A stretch of 64,000 nt of DNA from Allobosea sp039673065 (GCF_039673065.1 NZ_JBDJKW010000017.1:18704-82703), one strand, 5' to 3'; counted from the stretch's first letter, positions 1 to 8,862 are shown. The notes: generated by a model from the sequence alone, not told the origin. A program made the numbers and translations.

Positions 1-2
1 AG

Positions 3-59
3 CCGGCCGGAGTGGTCTTCTCGCTTCGCGGCCCCATTGACGCGCTCATTGCCGACTGA
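3..59 (+). CDS. Possible 3' end of a truncated upstream gene
   Basis: An open frame enters from the window edge and ends at a TGA at 57-59, giving 18 residues ending in ...RGPIDALIAD. The stop directly abuts the stop of the convergent response-regulator gene, which is the spacing expected of two real convergent genes. A sensor kinase would be a natural neighbour, but too little is visible to assign a function. Confidence 0.3.
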   Translation, partial: PAGVVFSLRGPIDALIAD

Positions 60-419
60 TCAGGCCGTCGGCCGGAAGGCTGCGATGACTTCGGCTGCCC
101 GGTATGGCTTTCTGATATACTGAACGTTCTCAGGCAGCTCGCCTTCGCGCGGCATGACGCGCCCGCTTGCGACGACGATGAGGATGGGCGGCCACCCCAG
201 TCGCACGACATGCGACAGCTTCATGCCATCCATGGAGCCCGGCATCTCGATGTCGGTGATCACGACGGCGATGTCGTGGCGGGCTTTCAGGATCGCGATT
301 GCTTCCTCGGCATGGGCAGCCTCGACCACCTCGAAACCAGCCTCCTCGATGAAGTCGACGGCGTCCATCCGAAGGAGCTGCTCGTCTTCGACGATCAGGA
401 CAACCAGCTTCGACATCAT
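60..419 (-). CDS. Single-domain response regulator (CheY-like receiver)
   Basis: The protein is a stand-alone receiver domain of about 120 residues with no output domain. The acidic pair lies in VEDE near the N-terminus, the phosphoacceptor Asp in VVITDIEMPG, and the conserved Lys in IRKPY near the C-terminus. Such proteins relay phosphate from a sensor kinase, often an HWE/HisKA_2 kinase in this order. The frame is open up to 476, but the alignment of the receiver begins at the double Met (419/416), so I start there. The gene is convergent with a truncated gene at the window edge. The partner kinase is not visible. Confidence 0.85.
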   Translation of the reverse strand: MMSKLVVLIVEDEQLLRMDAVDFIEEAGFEVVEAAHAEEAIAILKARHDIAVVITDIEMPGSMDGMKLSHVVRLGWPPILIVVASGRVMPREGELPENVQYIRKPYRAAEVIAAFRPTA

Positions 420-711
420 GTACTTTCGAGAGTGACCCTCAGCCAACTGCCGACGCGAGATCTTGTTGCCTCTCATTGTAAAGAATTGCGCTTTTTGTCC
501 TTAGCACTTGGTTACGATGGCCAACTTTGGCCTGCGCGACGAGGCGGGCGCTATGCTTCCGGGAAACATCAGGTTTCAGGAGGGGGATTCGCCTGTGGCG
601 CAGATCGCGGTTTTCATCCGGCAGAGGAGGTCCAGCAGGTAGCCCAGCTTTGATCGCATTCCTCGGCGGCGATGGATCACCCGGCTGAGGGCGTCGCCCC
701 CTGTATGCCCG

Positions 712-736
712 GGAACTCCAACAAACTGCCAGCGTT
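712..736 (+). promoter_or_regulatory. Candidate EcfG (general stress) promoter
   Basis: GGAAC at 712-716 and CGTT at 733-736 are separated by 16 bp. This matches the alphaproteobacterial EcfG sigma-factor consensus GGAAC-N16/17-CGTT. It lies about 155 bp upstream of the AI-2E-type permease on the same strand. The remainder of the 477-890 gap shows no convincing gene. Confidence 0.55.
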
Positions 737-890
737 CTAAATTTGCCCACCCGAAACCACGTGGGCTGCGGCGCGTTGGATCGGGGGAAGTTTTGTCCGC
801 ACCGTCCAAGTGCCTTGAGTTCGTCACGATGACGGCGACCCTTCCGTCGACCGATTTCACTCCGGCGTCCAGCTTCAAGGAAACTGATCG

Positions 891-2840
891 ATGCCGGCGA
901 TTGAGGTTCCCTCCACTGTCGCAGCTCCATCGACACGGTCGCCCGCTGACGTCGTCTCGAATGTAGCCATCGGCGTCTTCATCATCGCCGCGCTCTATTT
1001 CGGGCGTGAGGTTTTCGTCCCGGTGGCGCTCGCGATCCTGTTCAGCTTTGTCCTGGCGCCACTGGTCAAAGGATTGCAAAAGCTGCGTGCCCCGCGGGCG
1101 TTGGCGGTTTTTGTCGTCGTCTTGATTGCGTTCGCGACCTTGGCGGCCTTGACGATGGCGATGGTTGGCCAGGCAACTCAATTGGCGAGCGAGCTGCCAA
1201 CCTATCAGAGCACCATCCGCGCCAAAATTGCCGCCTTGAAAGGCTCGGGAGCAGGTAGCGGGGTTTTGAGCCGCGCCGCGGATGTGCTGCAAGACCTGGG
1301 CAAGGAACTCGACCGTCCAAAGGCGGAATCTCCAGTCCCAAGCGAAACGCCAAGCCTTGCACGGGATGGACGCCCGATCCCCGTCGAGGTGCATCAACCG
1401 GAACCCGGCGCTATCGAAACGCTGCAGGCCTTTCTGGCTCCGCTGATCCACCCTCTGACCACAACCGGAATCGTGCTGATCTTCGTCGTCTTCATCCTAT
1501 TGAAGCGCGAGGACCTTCGAAATCGGTTCATCCGATTGACCGGGACCTACGATCTGCAGAAGACCACGGCCGCGTTTGATGACGCCGGCAAGCGCCTCAG
1601 CCGGCTGTTTCTGACGCAGCTCATCGTCAACGCCGGCTTCGGTGTGGTGATTGGTTGCGGGCTTGCCGCCATCGGCGTTCCCAGCGCCTTGCTTTGGGGA
1701 ATTCTGGCGGCGATCCTGCGCTTCATTCCCTATCTTGGCGCTTTTCTCTCGGCCGTTTTTCCGATGGTGATCGCCGCATCCGTCGATCCCGGCTGGATGA
1801 TGCTCGCACTGACGGCGGCCTTGTTCGTGATCGCCGAACCGCTGGCCGGGCATGTGATCGAGCCGTTGGCCTATGGCCGCTCCACTGGGCTCTCGCCGAT
1901 CGCCATCGTGGTCGCCGCGACATTCTGGACCTGGCTATGGGGGCCCATCGGACTGGTCTTGGCCACACCCTTGACCGTATGTCTCGTTGTGCTCGGCCGG
2001 CATGTCGAAAGACTGGAATTTCTGGACGTCATGCTGGGAGATCGACCCGCCCTATCGGCGCCGGAGATCTTCTATCAGCGGATTCTCGCGGGCGATCCCG
2101 CGGAAGCAGCCGACAAGGCTGAGGAGGTACTGAACGAGCGCTCGCTATCCGCTTATTACGACGAGGTCGCGCTCGAAGGCTTGCGGCTCGCTGCTGCAGA
2201 CGAGGCGCGCGGGGTTCTCGATACTCCCAGGCGAAATCAGATTCTCGCGACAATTCGCGAGGTCGTCGAGGACTTGTCGGATCACGATGACCGCCGCCCC
2301 TCGCGCGACGCTGGCACGGCAGACCCCGAGACCGAGGCGACCGTTGAACAGACCAACGAACAGGAAGGTGCCTCCGATCTGCCCGTACTTACGGCGGCTG
2401 AGCTGAAGGACACGTTTCGAGACGGAGGTGGGATAGTCTGCATCGGCGCGCGATCGCAACTGGATGAGGCAGCCGCGCTGATGCTGGGCCAGATCCTGGA
2501 GAAGCATGGATTGGCGGCGGAGGCGTTACCTCCCACCGCGCTGTTGGCTCCCGGTATTGAGCGCCTTGCCGCACGCGATCCGGCTCTGATCTGCCTATGC
2601 TATATCGGCCCCCACAATGCCGCTCACGTGAAGTATGCGCTTCGGCGCCTTCGCCGCCGTCTACCGATGGCGATCCTGGTCCTCGGCGAACTGTCGCAAG
2701 TCTCCAGCCCCTTGGCGGATATCAAGAGGCCTCTGCTTGCCGACGAAGTCGAAACGTCTCTTCGAGGCATCTGCCGGCTGTGCCTTCAGTTCGCGGAGAA
2801 AAGGGACACGGCACGAGATCAAACGCCCGATTCCGAATGA
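891..2840 (+). CDS. AI-2E family (PerM/TqsA-type) permease with cytosolic C-terminal extension
   Basis: This is an integral membrane protein of 649 residues. Two helices lie at about 25-60 and 68-95, then an extracytoplasmic linker, then a block of hydrophobic helices at about 175-370 with the family motif region around LRFIPYLGAF and GHVIEPL. Family members export autoinducer-2 or other small solutes, or act as antiporters, and the substrate here cannot be read from sequence. The usual length is about 350-400 residues. This protein carries an extra soluble region of about 270 residues, including a compact alpha/beta segment at about 495-610 (VCIGARSQLDEAAALMLGQ...). An EcfG-type promoter upstream suggests stress induction. 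Confidence 0.85.
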   Translation: MPAIEVPSTVAAPSTRSPADVVSNVAIGVFIIAALYFGREVFVPVALAILFSFVLAPLVKGLQKLRAPRALAVFVVVLIAFATLAALTMAMVGQATQLASELPTYQSTIRAKIAALKGSGAGSGVLSRAADVLQDLGKELDRPKAESPVPSETPSLARDGRPIPVEVHQPEPGAIETLQAFLAPLIHPLTTTGIVLIFVVFILLKREDLRNRFIRLTGTYDLQKTTAAFDDAGKRLSRLFLTQLIVNAGFGVVIGCGLAAIGVPSALLWGILAAILRFIPYLGAFLSAVFPMVIAASVDPGWMMLALTAALFVIAEPLAGHVIEPLAYGRSTGLSPIAIVVAATFWTWLWGPIGLVLATPLTVCLVVLGRHVERLEFLDVMLGDRPALSAPEIFYQRILAGDPAEAADKAEEVLNERSLSAYYDEVALEGLRLAAADEARGVLDTPRRNQILATIREVVEDLSDHDDRRPSRDAGTADPETEATVEQTNEQEGASDLPVLTAAELKDTFRDGGGIVCIGARSQLDEAAALMLGQILEKHGLAAEALPPTALLAPGIERLAARDPALICLCYIGPHNAAHVKYALRRLRRRLPMAILVLGELSQVSSPLADIKRPLLADEVETSLRGICRLCLQFAEKRDTARDQTPDSE

Positions 2841-2965
2841 ACAAGGCTTTGCAATCGCACGATTTTCCTAATTCACGACAGCTGAAATTGAATTCCAGGC
2901 GCCAGGGAATTACGTAAATCGTGGAGCGGAAATAATATTCGATCTCGCCTTCGTGAGAAAAATAA

Positions 2966-2988
2966 ACAGATTTATTTTCTAAATCTGT
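2966..2988. repeat. Perfect 9-bp inverted repeat in an AT-rich intergenic region
   Basis: ACAGATTTA (2966-2974) and TAAATCTGT (2980-2988) are perfect complements around a 5-nt spacer. The site sits 50 bp upstream of the next gene in a conspicuously AT-rich stretch, so it could be a regulator operator. It could also be a weak terminator of the upstream permease gene. Confidence 0.45.
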
Positions 2989-3039
2989 GCTACATTGTTT
3001 CACGGGAGGTTTTTCTTCCGCAAATTGGAAGGATTTTCC

Positions 3040-3393
3040 ATGAAAATCCCCTCTCAAACCAAACCTGCCATCTGGGGTGCCGTTGGCGGTGCTGTTGCTC
3101 TTGCCGTTCTCGGCTTCACCTGGGGTGGGTGGTCGACGGCTTCGTCCAGCGAACGCGTCGCGAAGCTCCGCGCTGAGAATGCCGTTGTCGCGGCCTTGTC
3201 TCCGATCTGCGTGAGCAACTTCCAAAAGCAACCCAATGCCGATGCCGCACTTGCCGAGCTGAAGAAGATCAATTCGTGGAGCCAGGGCGATTTCATCGCC
3301 AAGGGCGGCTGGGCCACGATGATCGGCAGCCCGTCGCCGGACGCGGCCGTCGCCAAGGCCTGCGCCGAAACGCTCGGCATGTCCAAGACCTGA
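3040..3393 (+). CDS. Small membrane-anchored protein of unknown function
   Basis: The protein has 117 residues. It has a short cytoplasmic start (MKIPSQTKP), one transmembrane helix at about 10-32 (AVGGAVALAVLGFTWGGW) and then a soluble domain containing two cysteines (SPICVSNF and AKACAETLG). The frame opens at 2995, but the ATG at 3040 follows GGAAGGA and fits the helix topology. I recognise it as a type common in Rhizobiales genomes but not as a family with a known role. It lies in a group of small stress-type genes downstream of the EcfG-promoted permease. Confidence 0.7.
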   Translation: MKIPSQTKPAIWGAVGGAVALAVLGFTWGGWSTASSSERVAKLRAENAVVAALSPICVSNFQKQPNADAALAELKKINSWSQGDFIAKGGWATMIGSPSPDAAVAKACAETLGMSKT

Positions 3394-3516
3394 GACGATC
3401 GCAACGGCGACAGCCGTACGCAGCGACATCGTCCGTCGATCATGAGCCATTCCGCGTGAGCAGCGCGGAGTTGGCGGCATTCATGTCGCCTCCCTGCTCG
3501 GCAAGAGGAGTTTCAT

Positions 3517-3654
3517 ATGACCAAGGGACAGACGCGCGGCAATCGAGAAGCCAAGAAGCCCAAGAAGAAAAAGGAAGCGGCGGCAGTGCCCGTATCGGCG
3601 AAGGGTCTGCCGGCAGCGCTCGAACTTGCGGGAAAGCCGAAGAAGAAGAGCTGA
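3517..3654 (+). CDS. Small lysine-rich protein, Rhizobiales type
   Basis: This is a 45-residue, strongly basic protein beginning MTKGQTRGNREAKKPKK and ending KPKKKS. The ATG at 3517 has an AGAGGAG Shine-Dalgarno at 3504-3510. The MxKGQ-RSNRE-KKPKK type is familiar from Rhizobiales genomes, with no established function; its composition suggests nucleic-acid or ribosome association. Its stop is followed after one base by the GTG of the next gene, so the two are probably translated together. Confidence 0.7.
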   Translation: MTKGQTRGNREAKKPKKKKEAAAVPVSAKGLPAALELAGKPKKKS

Positions 3655-3655
3655 C

Positions 3656-3913
3656 GTGAACATTCGTGGCCGGGAAACCACGGTCACGTTCAGGAACCCT
3701 TTCAGACTGAGCGCGATAGACCATATGCAGCCTGCCGGTACCTACCGCGTGGTGGTCGACGAGGAGGAGATTCCAGCCACCTCGTTCATGGCCTATCGCC
3801 AGATCGCCACTATGCTGCACACGCCATCGCTTTCTTCGTCAGGCAGCTCCCAGGTGTTCACGGTGAGCCCGGGCGAACTGGCCAGCGCGTTGGAGGCTGA
3901 TATCAGCGCTTAG
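3656..3913 (+). CDS. Conserved small hypothetical protein, Rhizobiales type
   Basis: The protein has 85 residues and begins at a GTG right after the stop of the lysine-rich gene. The frame is open from 3626, but the recognisable family region starts at this codon (NIRGRETTVTFRNPF). Conserved-looking features are PAGTYRVVVDEEEI and a C-terminal FTVSPGELASALEADI. The type is common in Rhizobiales genomes and has no known function. Co-translation with the lysine-rich protein is inferred from the one-base spacing. Confidence 0.7.
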   Translation: MNIRGRETTVTFRNPFRLSAIDHMQPAGTYRVVVDEEEIPATSFMAYRQIATMLHTPSLSSSGSSQVFTVSPGELASALEADISA

Positions 3914-4222
3914 AACGACGCCGGCGAGGAGGCCCACACGCCGGCCTTAGCTGATCGAGCATGCTGTACGGCGCGGCGGGCGCATTTGACGCCTCATCTC
4001 AGCCATGGCGCGTTTCGATGCTGCGTCGAGCGGCCCGATCGTTCGGAGGATTGCTTCAAAACCGGGAGTGCGGCTGGCGCCCTTCTGACGCGCGCCAACC
4101 AGCCGACGCAGCTCGTGATACGCGATTGCGTGCGCCGGCGCCCCCACGAACCGCCGCTGCCCAAGGCCGGCGCGCGACGATCCGTCGGTCGATTTCCGGC
4201 CGGACGAACCAGGAGCCCTATA
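3914..4222. other. Intergenic region, no gene supported
   Basis: This 309-bp stretch contains a GCCGGC...GCCGGC inverted repeat near 3919-3945, directly after the upstream stop, with no T-run. Beyond that it shows only the AGGAG (4211-4215) that serves the next gene. An antisense frame ending at 3947 gives a helix-rich peptide, but I see no start signal for it. Confidence 0.4.
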
Positions 4223-5182
4223 ATGGCGCTCGAACAAGCCTGCATCGAGATGATTCCCAAGCCCTGGGGATCGACTGACCTGCTTCCCTGGAGCGGAACA
4301 GGGCATTCCAGCGTTCCAATTGGCGAACTCTGGTTCCAGCGCTGCGACAAGCATGGGCCGGAGCCAGCCTTGCTGCTCAAGCTCCTGTTCACGCAGGAAG
4401 CTTTGTCGATCCAGGTACATCCGGACGATGTTGCCGCCCACGGGATGGGCTTGCCGCGCGGCAAGACGGAAGCCTGGTACATCCTGTCCGCGGCCTCTGA
4501 CGCCACGGTTGGAGTCGGGCTCAAGGCGGTCGTCACCCCGGAGCACCTGCGGGCTGCTATTGCCGATGGCTCGATCGTCCAGCTTGTCGCATGGCACAAG
4601 CCGGCCGCGGGCGAGGTCATCGCCGTCCCGGCCGGGGCGATCCACGCGATCGGCGCAGGTATTGTGCTCGCCGAGATCCAGCAGCGCAGCGACACGACGT
4701 TCAGGCTTTTCGACCACGGCAGTGCCCGCGAACTGCACATCGAGCAAGGCATTGCGGTCGCTGATGCAGGCCCCTCGAAACGCGCCGTGCCACCACGGCG
4801 CCTGAGCGACGTCCGGACCCTGCTCGTCGCAAACCCCTACTTCGTCTTCGAGCGGATCGACCTGCCCGCCAGATCGATCTGGGAGCTCGATGCGCGATGC
4901 GAGACCTGGCTGGTCGCGATCGCCGGCGCTGCCGCGATCGGCGCGCTCCAAATCGGCGTCGGTCAGGGCTGCTTCGTCGAGGCGCAGGGAGTGCGCATCG
5001 TGCCAGGCGAAGCCGGCCTGTCCTGCCTCGTCGCCTATAACGCTGCGGCACCCAGTCGCGATCTCCTGCGCCGTGTCGATGGCGACGGCATGCCCCGGTT
5101 CCGCGAGACGGTTTCACCGCCGACAGGGCCGCCGCAGGCCGTTTTGAATTCGCCAGTTCCGTCCACGGAGGCACGATCATGA
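4223..5182 (+). CDS. Class I mannose-6-phosphate isomerase-like protein
   Basis: This 319-residue cupin-fold protein is of the type I phosphomannose isomerase family, which interconverts mannose-6-phosphate and fructose-6-phosphate. KPWG near the start, the zinc-site motif QVHPDD at about 70, GKTEAWYIL at about 88 and PAGAIHAIGAG at about 140 are all present, so it should bind metal. The frame is open further upstream, but the ATG at 4223 with AGGAG seven bases before gives the normal family N-terminus. It is shorter than classical ManA (about 390 residues), as in many bacterial class I members. It overlaps the next gene by 4 bp, suggesting supply of mannosyl donors or recovery of mannose in that operon. 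Confidence 0.8.
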   Translation: MALEQACIEMIPKPWGSTDLLPWSGTGHSSVPIGELWFQRCDKHGPEPALLLKLLFTQEALSIQVHPDDVAAHGMGLPRGKTEAWYILSAASDATVGVGLKAVVTPEHLRAAIADGSIVQLVAWHKPAAGEVIAVPAGAIHAIGAGIVLAEIQQRSDTTFRLFDHGSARELHIEQGIAVADAGPSKRAVPPRRLSDVRTLLVANPYFVFERIDLPARSIWELDARCETWLVAIAGAAAIGALQIGVGQGCFVEAQGVRIVPGEAGLSCLVAYNAAAPSRDLLRRVDGDGMPRFRETVSPPTGPPQAVLNSPVPSTEARS

Positions 5183-7446
5183 GCCCGACCAAACGCATCG
5201 CCTTCATCGGCAACTCGCTGCCCCGTCGTTGCGGGATCGCGACCTTCACCACCGATCTGCAGCAGGCGATCGCATCCTCCGATGTCGACACCTCCATCGT
5301 CGCGATGAACGACCATGGCAACGGCTACGATTATCCGTTTTCCGTGCATTGTCAGATTTCCGACCAGCGGCTCGAAGACTATGCGCGTGCCGCCGATTTC
5401 CTGAACGAGGGCCGCTTCGATGTCGTCTCCCTCCAGCACGAGTTCGGCATCTTCGGCGGCGAGGCCGGGAGCCATATCATGGCGCTGCTGTCGCGCCTGA
5501 CCATGCCCGTCGTCACCACGCTCCATACCGTTCTGGCCGAGCCGACGCCGCTGCAGCGCGACGTGATGGAACGGATCGTCGATGCCTCGGCCCGCGTCGT
5601 CGTCATGGCGGAGAAGGGGCGCGACCTGTTGCGAACCGTCTATCGATTGCCGGCGGACAAGATCGAGGTGATCGCGCACGGCATTCCGGAATTCGCCTTT
5701 GTCGAGCCAGATGAAGCCAAGGAACGGCTGGGCTTCGGCGGGCATTCCGTCATCCTGACGTTCGGCCTGCTGTCACCCAACAAGGGCATCGAGGTGATGA
5801 TTGACGCGATGCCCTCGATCCTGAGGCGGCGCTCCGATGCAATGTATGTCGTTCTGGGCGCGACGCATCCCCATCTCGTCCGCGAGCATGGCGAGGCCTA
5901 TCGTGAAAGCCTGATGGCGCGTGTGCGCGAACTCGGGGTCGAAGACCATGTCGTCTTCCTCGACCGGTTCGTCGATCAGGCGACGCTGCTCGGCTTCATT
6001 TCGATGTGCGATGTCTACGTCACGCCCTATCTCAACGAAGCGCAGATGACGTCGGGCACGCTGTCCTACAGTTTCGGGCTGGGCAAGGCCGTGGTTTCGA
6101 CGCCCTATTGGCACGCCAGGGAATTGCTTGCCGACGGGCGCGGCATCCTGGTGCCGTTCGGCGATGTCGTCGCCATCGGCAACGAGATCGCGGGCTTGCT
6201 GACCGATGCTCCGCGGCGCCAGGCCATGAGGCTGCGCGCCTATGCGAGCAGCCGGTCGATGACCTGGGAGCGGACCGCGAAGCGCTATCTCGCCGCCTTC
6301 GAGACGGCGCGCCGAAGTCGTGTGTTGAGCGCTGTTGCGGGGTCAAGCCAGCCGAGGGCCCTGCCGGCAATGGCGCCGCCACCGGAGATGCAGACCGGCC
6401 ACCTCCTGTCCATGTGCGACGGCACCGGGCTGTTCCAGCACGCCGTTCATTCCGTGCCGGATCGCTCGCATGGCTATTGCGTCGATGACAATGCTCGCGC
6501 TCTGCTCCTCGCCAATGCTTTGAACGGCACCGGCGAGATGCGTTTGCCGGACGCACTTACGGCACGCTTCGCGTCCTTCGTCCAGCATGCCTGGAATCCT
6601 GATCGACGGCGCTTCCGCAATTTCATGAGCTTCGATCGGCGCTGGCTCGAGGAGGCCGGGTCGGAGGACAGCCATGGGCGTACGCTGTGGGCGCTCGGTG
6701 TCTGCGCGCGCGACGATGCGAGCGCTTCGCGGCGGCAATGGGCTACCGCTCTGTTCGCCGAGGCCTTGCCCGCCATCGAGCGTTTCAGTTCCCCGCGTGC
6801 CTGGGCTTTTGCCTTGCTGGGTCTTGATGCTCATTGCACCACGACGGCCGCCATCTCGCTCCGTACGCGTCTCGCCGACCGCCTGCTCGGCCTGATCGCG
6901 ACGGTCGAGACGCCGGACTGGATCTGGTTCGAGGATGGGCTCTCCTACGACAACGCGCGCCTGCCCCAAGCCCTGATCGCGACGGGACTGACGATGAAGA
7001 TGCCGGCCTATGTCGAAGCCGGGCTGCGCTCGCTGCGTTGGCTCACGCATCTCCAGACAACGCGGGCAGGCCTGTTCAGGCCTGTCGGCTCGGAGAGTTT
7101 CGGCGACAAGCGTAGCCCACCGAAGGCTTTCGATCAGCAGCCACTGGAAGCGACGGCGGCTATTTCAGCCTGCCTCGCCGCCTGGCGCGCCGACGGCGAT
7201 CCGCAATGGCGCAACGAAGCCGCGCGCGCTTTCGCCTGGTTCCTGGGCGACAATGACCTCTCCACGCCCCTCGTCGACCTGGACACCGGGGCCTGCCGCG
7301 ACGGCCTCCATCGCGATCGGCCGAACGAGAACCGCGGTGGCGAATCCGTGGTATCGTACCTGCTCAGCCTCGCCGAGATTCGCCAGCTTGCCCGCGTCAG
7401 CGGGGATCGCCCGAAACTGGCGCCGCTTCGTATCTTGCACGCCTGA
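5179..7446 (+). CDS. GT4 glycosyltransferase fused to a glycosidase-like C-terminal domain
   Basis: The protein has 755 residues. Residues about 1-380 form a GT-B glycosyltransferase of family 4: RRCGIATFTTDL at the N-terminus, LQHEFGIFGG, FGLLSPNKG at the start of the donor domain, and the region YLNEAQMTSGTLSYSFGLG. Residues about 410-745 form an alpha-helical domain with DGTGLFQHA, GYCVDDNARAL and a late DTGACRDGLH, resembling (alpha/alpha)6 glycosidase-like domains. The stop of the upstream isomerase gene overlaps its ATG, and a GH130 gene follows 39 bp later. I infer a mannosyltransferase that makes a mannoside or oligomannan. Donor and product are unproven. Confidence 0.75.
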   Translation: MSPTKRIAFIGNSLPRRCGIATFTTDLQQAIASSDVDTSIVAMNDHGNGYDYPFSVHCQISDQRLEDYARAADFLNEGRFDVVSLQHEFGIFGGEAGSHIMALLSRLTMPVVTTLHTVLAEPTPLQRDVMERIVDASARVVVMAEKGRDLLRTVYRLPADKIEVIAHGIPEFAFVEPDEAKERLGFGGHSVILTFGLLSPNKGIEVMIDAMPSILRRRSDAMYVVLGATHPHLVREHGEAYRESLMARVRELGVEDHVVFLDRFVDQATLLGFISMCDVYVTPYLNEAQMTSGTLSYSFGLGKAVVSTPYWHARELLADGRGILVPFGDVVAIGNEIAGLLTDAPRRQAMRLRAYASSRSMTWERTAKRYLAAFETARRSRVLSAVAGSSQPRALPAMAPPPEMQTGHLLSMCDGTGLFQHAVHSVPDRSHGYCVDDNARALLLANALNGTGEMRLPDALTARFASFVQHAWNPDRRRFRNFMSFDRRWLEEAGSEDSHGRTLWALGVCARDDASASRRQWATALFAEALPAIERFSSPRAWAFALLGLDAHCTTTAAISLRTRLADRLLGLIATVETPDWIWFEDGLSYDNARLPQALIATGLTMKMPAYVEAGLRSLRWLTHLQTTRAGLFRPVGSESFGDKRSPPKAFDQQPLEATAAISACLAAWRADGDPQWRNEAARAFAWFLGDNDLSTPLVDLDTGACRDGLHRDRPNENRGGESVVSYLLSLAEIRQLARVSGDRPKLAPLRILHA

Positions 7447-7485
7447 GCTTTCGGCGACCTTGCTCAAAACAGATCGGCGGACGTC

Positions 7486-8862
7486 TTGTCCCAGCCCAGT
7501 TTCCTGAACCGGCAGACCCTGTACCTGCATCCCGACCCCTCCCGGATCGTCGTGCGTCGGTTCGGCCCCGCGGGCGAGCCACGGGATTTCAATCCTGCCG
7601 AGAAGGCGAAGGCGAACCACATCGTCGAGCGGGTTCTGTCGCTCGCCCCGGAGGAGGCGACGAACCTGCTTGCCGAGGTTCTGGAAAATTTCAACGGCCG
7701 GCACCGCAACCTGCTGGCGAGGTTCGAGACGCGCGCCGATGAGATGGAGGATGCCTTCGCCGCTCACGGCGCCTTTACCAAGGTCCAACGCCAGCTGGTC
7801 GGGGCCTATTTCCTGCACGAGTATTCGTTCGAGGCAGCGGCGCTCTTCAATCCCAGCATCGTGTTGCATCCTGACCAGTCCGATGCTCCTGCGGGCGGGT
7901 TGCGCTTCATCTTGAGCGTTCGCGCCGTCGGAGAGGGGCATATCTCGTCTCTGACGTTTCGCTCCGGGACTATCGGGGCCGGTGGCGAGATCAGCATCGA
8001 TCCGACCTCGCGTCTGGCGACGATCGCCACCCTGCATAATCGGATGGCCCGGCTCGACGGCGAGGATGTCGAGGTTGTTTTCGCTGCTGATAGCGACATC
8101 AGCGAGCGGGTGATCTTTCCCGTGACCGCGTCGCAGTCGAACGGCATCGAGGACGCGCGCTTCGTCGCGTTCGAGGAGGATGACGGCACCGTCTATCGCG
8201 CTACCTATACGGCCTATGACGGCCGGTCGATCCGCTCGGAGCTGATCGAGACCCGCGACTTCCTGTCGTTCCGGCTGTCTCCGCTGCGAGGCTCCGCCGC
8301 CGTGAACAAAGGCATGGCGTTGTTCCCGCGCAAGCTGGGCGGTCGCTACGCGATGATCTCCCGGCAGGACAATGAGAACCTCTACCTGATCTATTCGGAT
8401 GATCTCCTGACCTGGAACGGCGGCGTCGCGATCCTGAAGCCCCAGTACCCGTGGGAGTTCGTGCAGCTCGGCACCTGCGGCTCGCCGATCGAGCTCGACG
8501 AGGGCTGGCTGCTCCTGATCCACGGCGTCGGGGCGGTGCGAAAATACACGATCGGTGCGGTCCTACTCGACAAGGCGGACCCTTCGAAAGTGCTGGGACG
8601 CCTGCGCCACCCTTTCGTCCAGCCCGATGCCTCGGAACGGGAAGGCTACGTGCCGAATGTCGTCTACACCTGCGGCGCGGTGCGCCACGGCGACATGATC
8701 GTCCTGCCCTATGCGGTTTCGGACACCTTCTGCCATTTCGCCACGGTGAAGGTCGCAGCACTGCTGGAAGCGATGGAGCCGGGCTGCGCAATCACAAATG
8801 CACCCGACAAAGACAAGCGGCTTTCCGCCGGACAGCCCGCTCTCGAAAGCGAAAAGCCATGA
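7486..8862 (+). CDS. Glycoside hydrolase family 130 protein (mannoside phosphorylase-like)
   Basis: The protein has 458 residues. The GH130 signature region GIEDARF at about 225 carries the conserved catalytic Asp, followed by YRATYTAYDG. Further conserved stretches are FPRKLGGRYAMISRQDN and the C-terminal PNVVYTCGAV. Family members phosphorolyse, or in some subfamilies hydrolyse, beta-mannosides such as beta-1,2- or beta-1,4-mannobiose, giving mannose-1-phosphate. The gene starts at TTG 7486, since no better in-frame start precedes the conserved LNRQTLYLHPDPSR segment. It is the third gene of the isomerase-GT4-GH130 operon and overlaps the next gene by 4 bp. Confidence 0.82.
   Translation: MSQPSFLNRQTLYLHPDPSRIVVRRFGPAGEPRDFNPAEKAKANHIVERVLSLAPEEATNLLAEVLENFNGRHRNLLARFETRADEMEDAFAAHGAFTKVQRQLVGAYFLHEYSFEAAALFNPSIVLHPDQSDAPAGGLRFILSVRAVGEGHISSLTFRSGTIGAGGEISIDPTSRLATIATLHNRMARLDGEDVEVVFAADSDISERVIFPVTASQSNGIEDARFVAFEEDDGTVYRATYTAYDGRSIRSELIETRDFLSFRLSPLRGSAAVNKGMALFPRKLGGRYAMISRQDNENLYLIYSDDLLTWNGGVAILKPQYPWEFVQLGTCGSPIELDEGWLLLIHGVGAVRKYTIGAVLLDKADPSKVLGRLRHPFVQPDASEREGYVPNVVYTCGAVRHGDMIVLPYAVSDTFCHFATVKVAALLEAMEPGCAITNAPDKDKRLSAGQPALESEKP

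Noticed and set aside
3947..4140. Helix-rich minus-strand peptide ending ...AEMRRQMRPPRRTACSIS
   Set aside because: It is attractive as a gene remnant, but the frame is continuous with the antisense of the isomerase gene and has no start signal.
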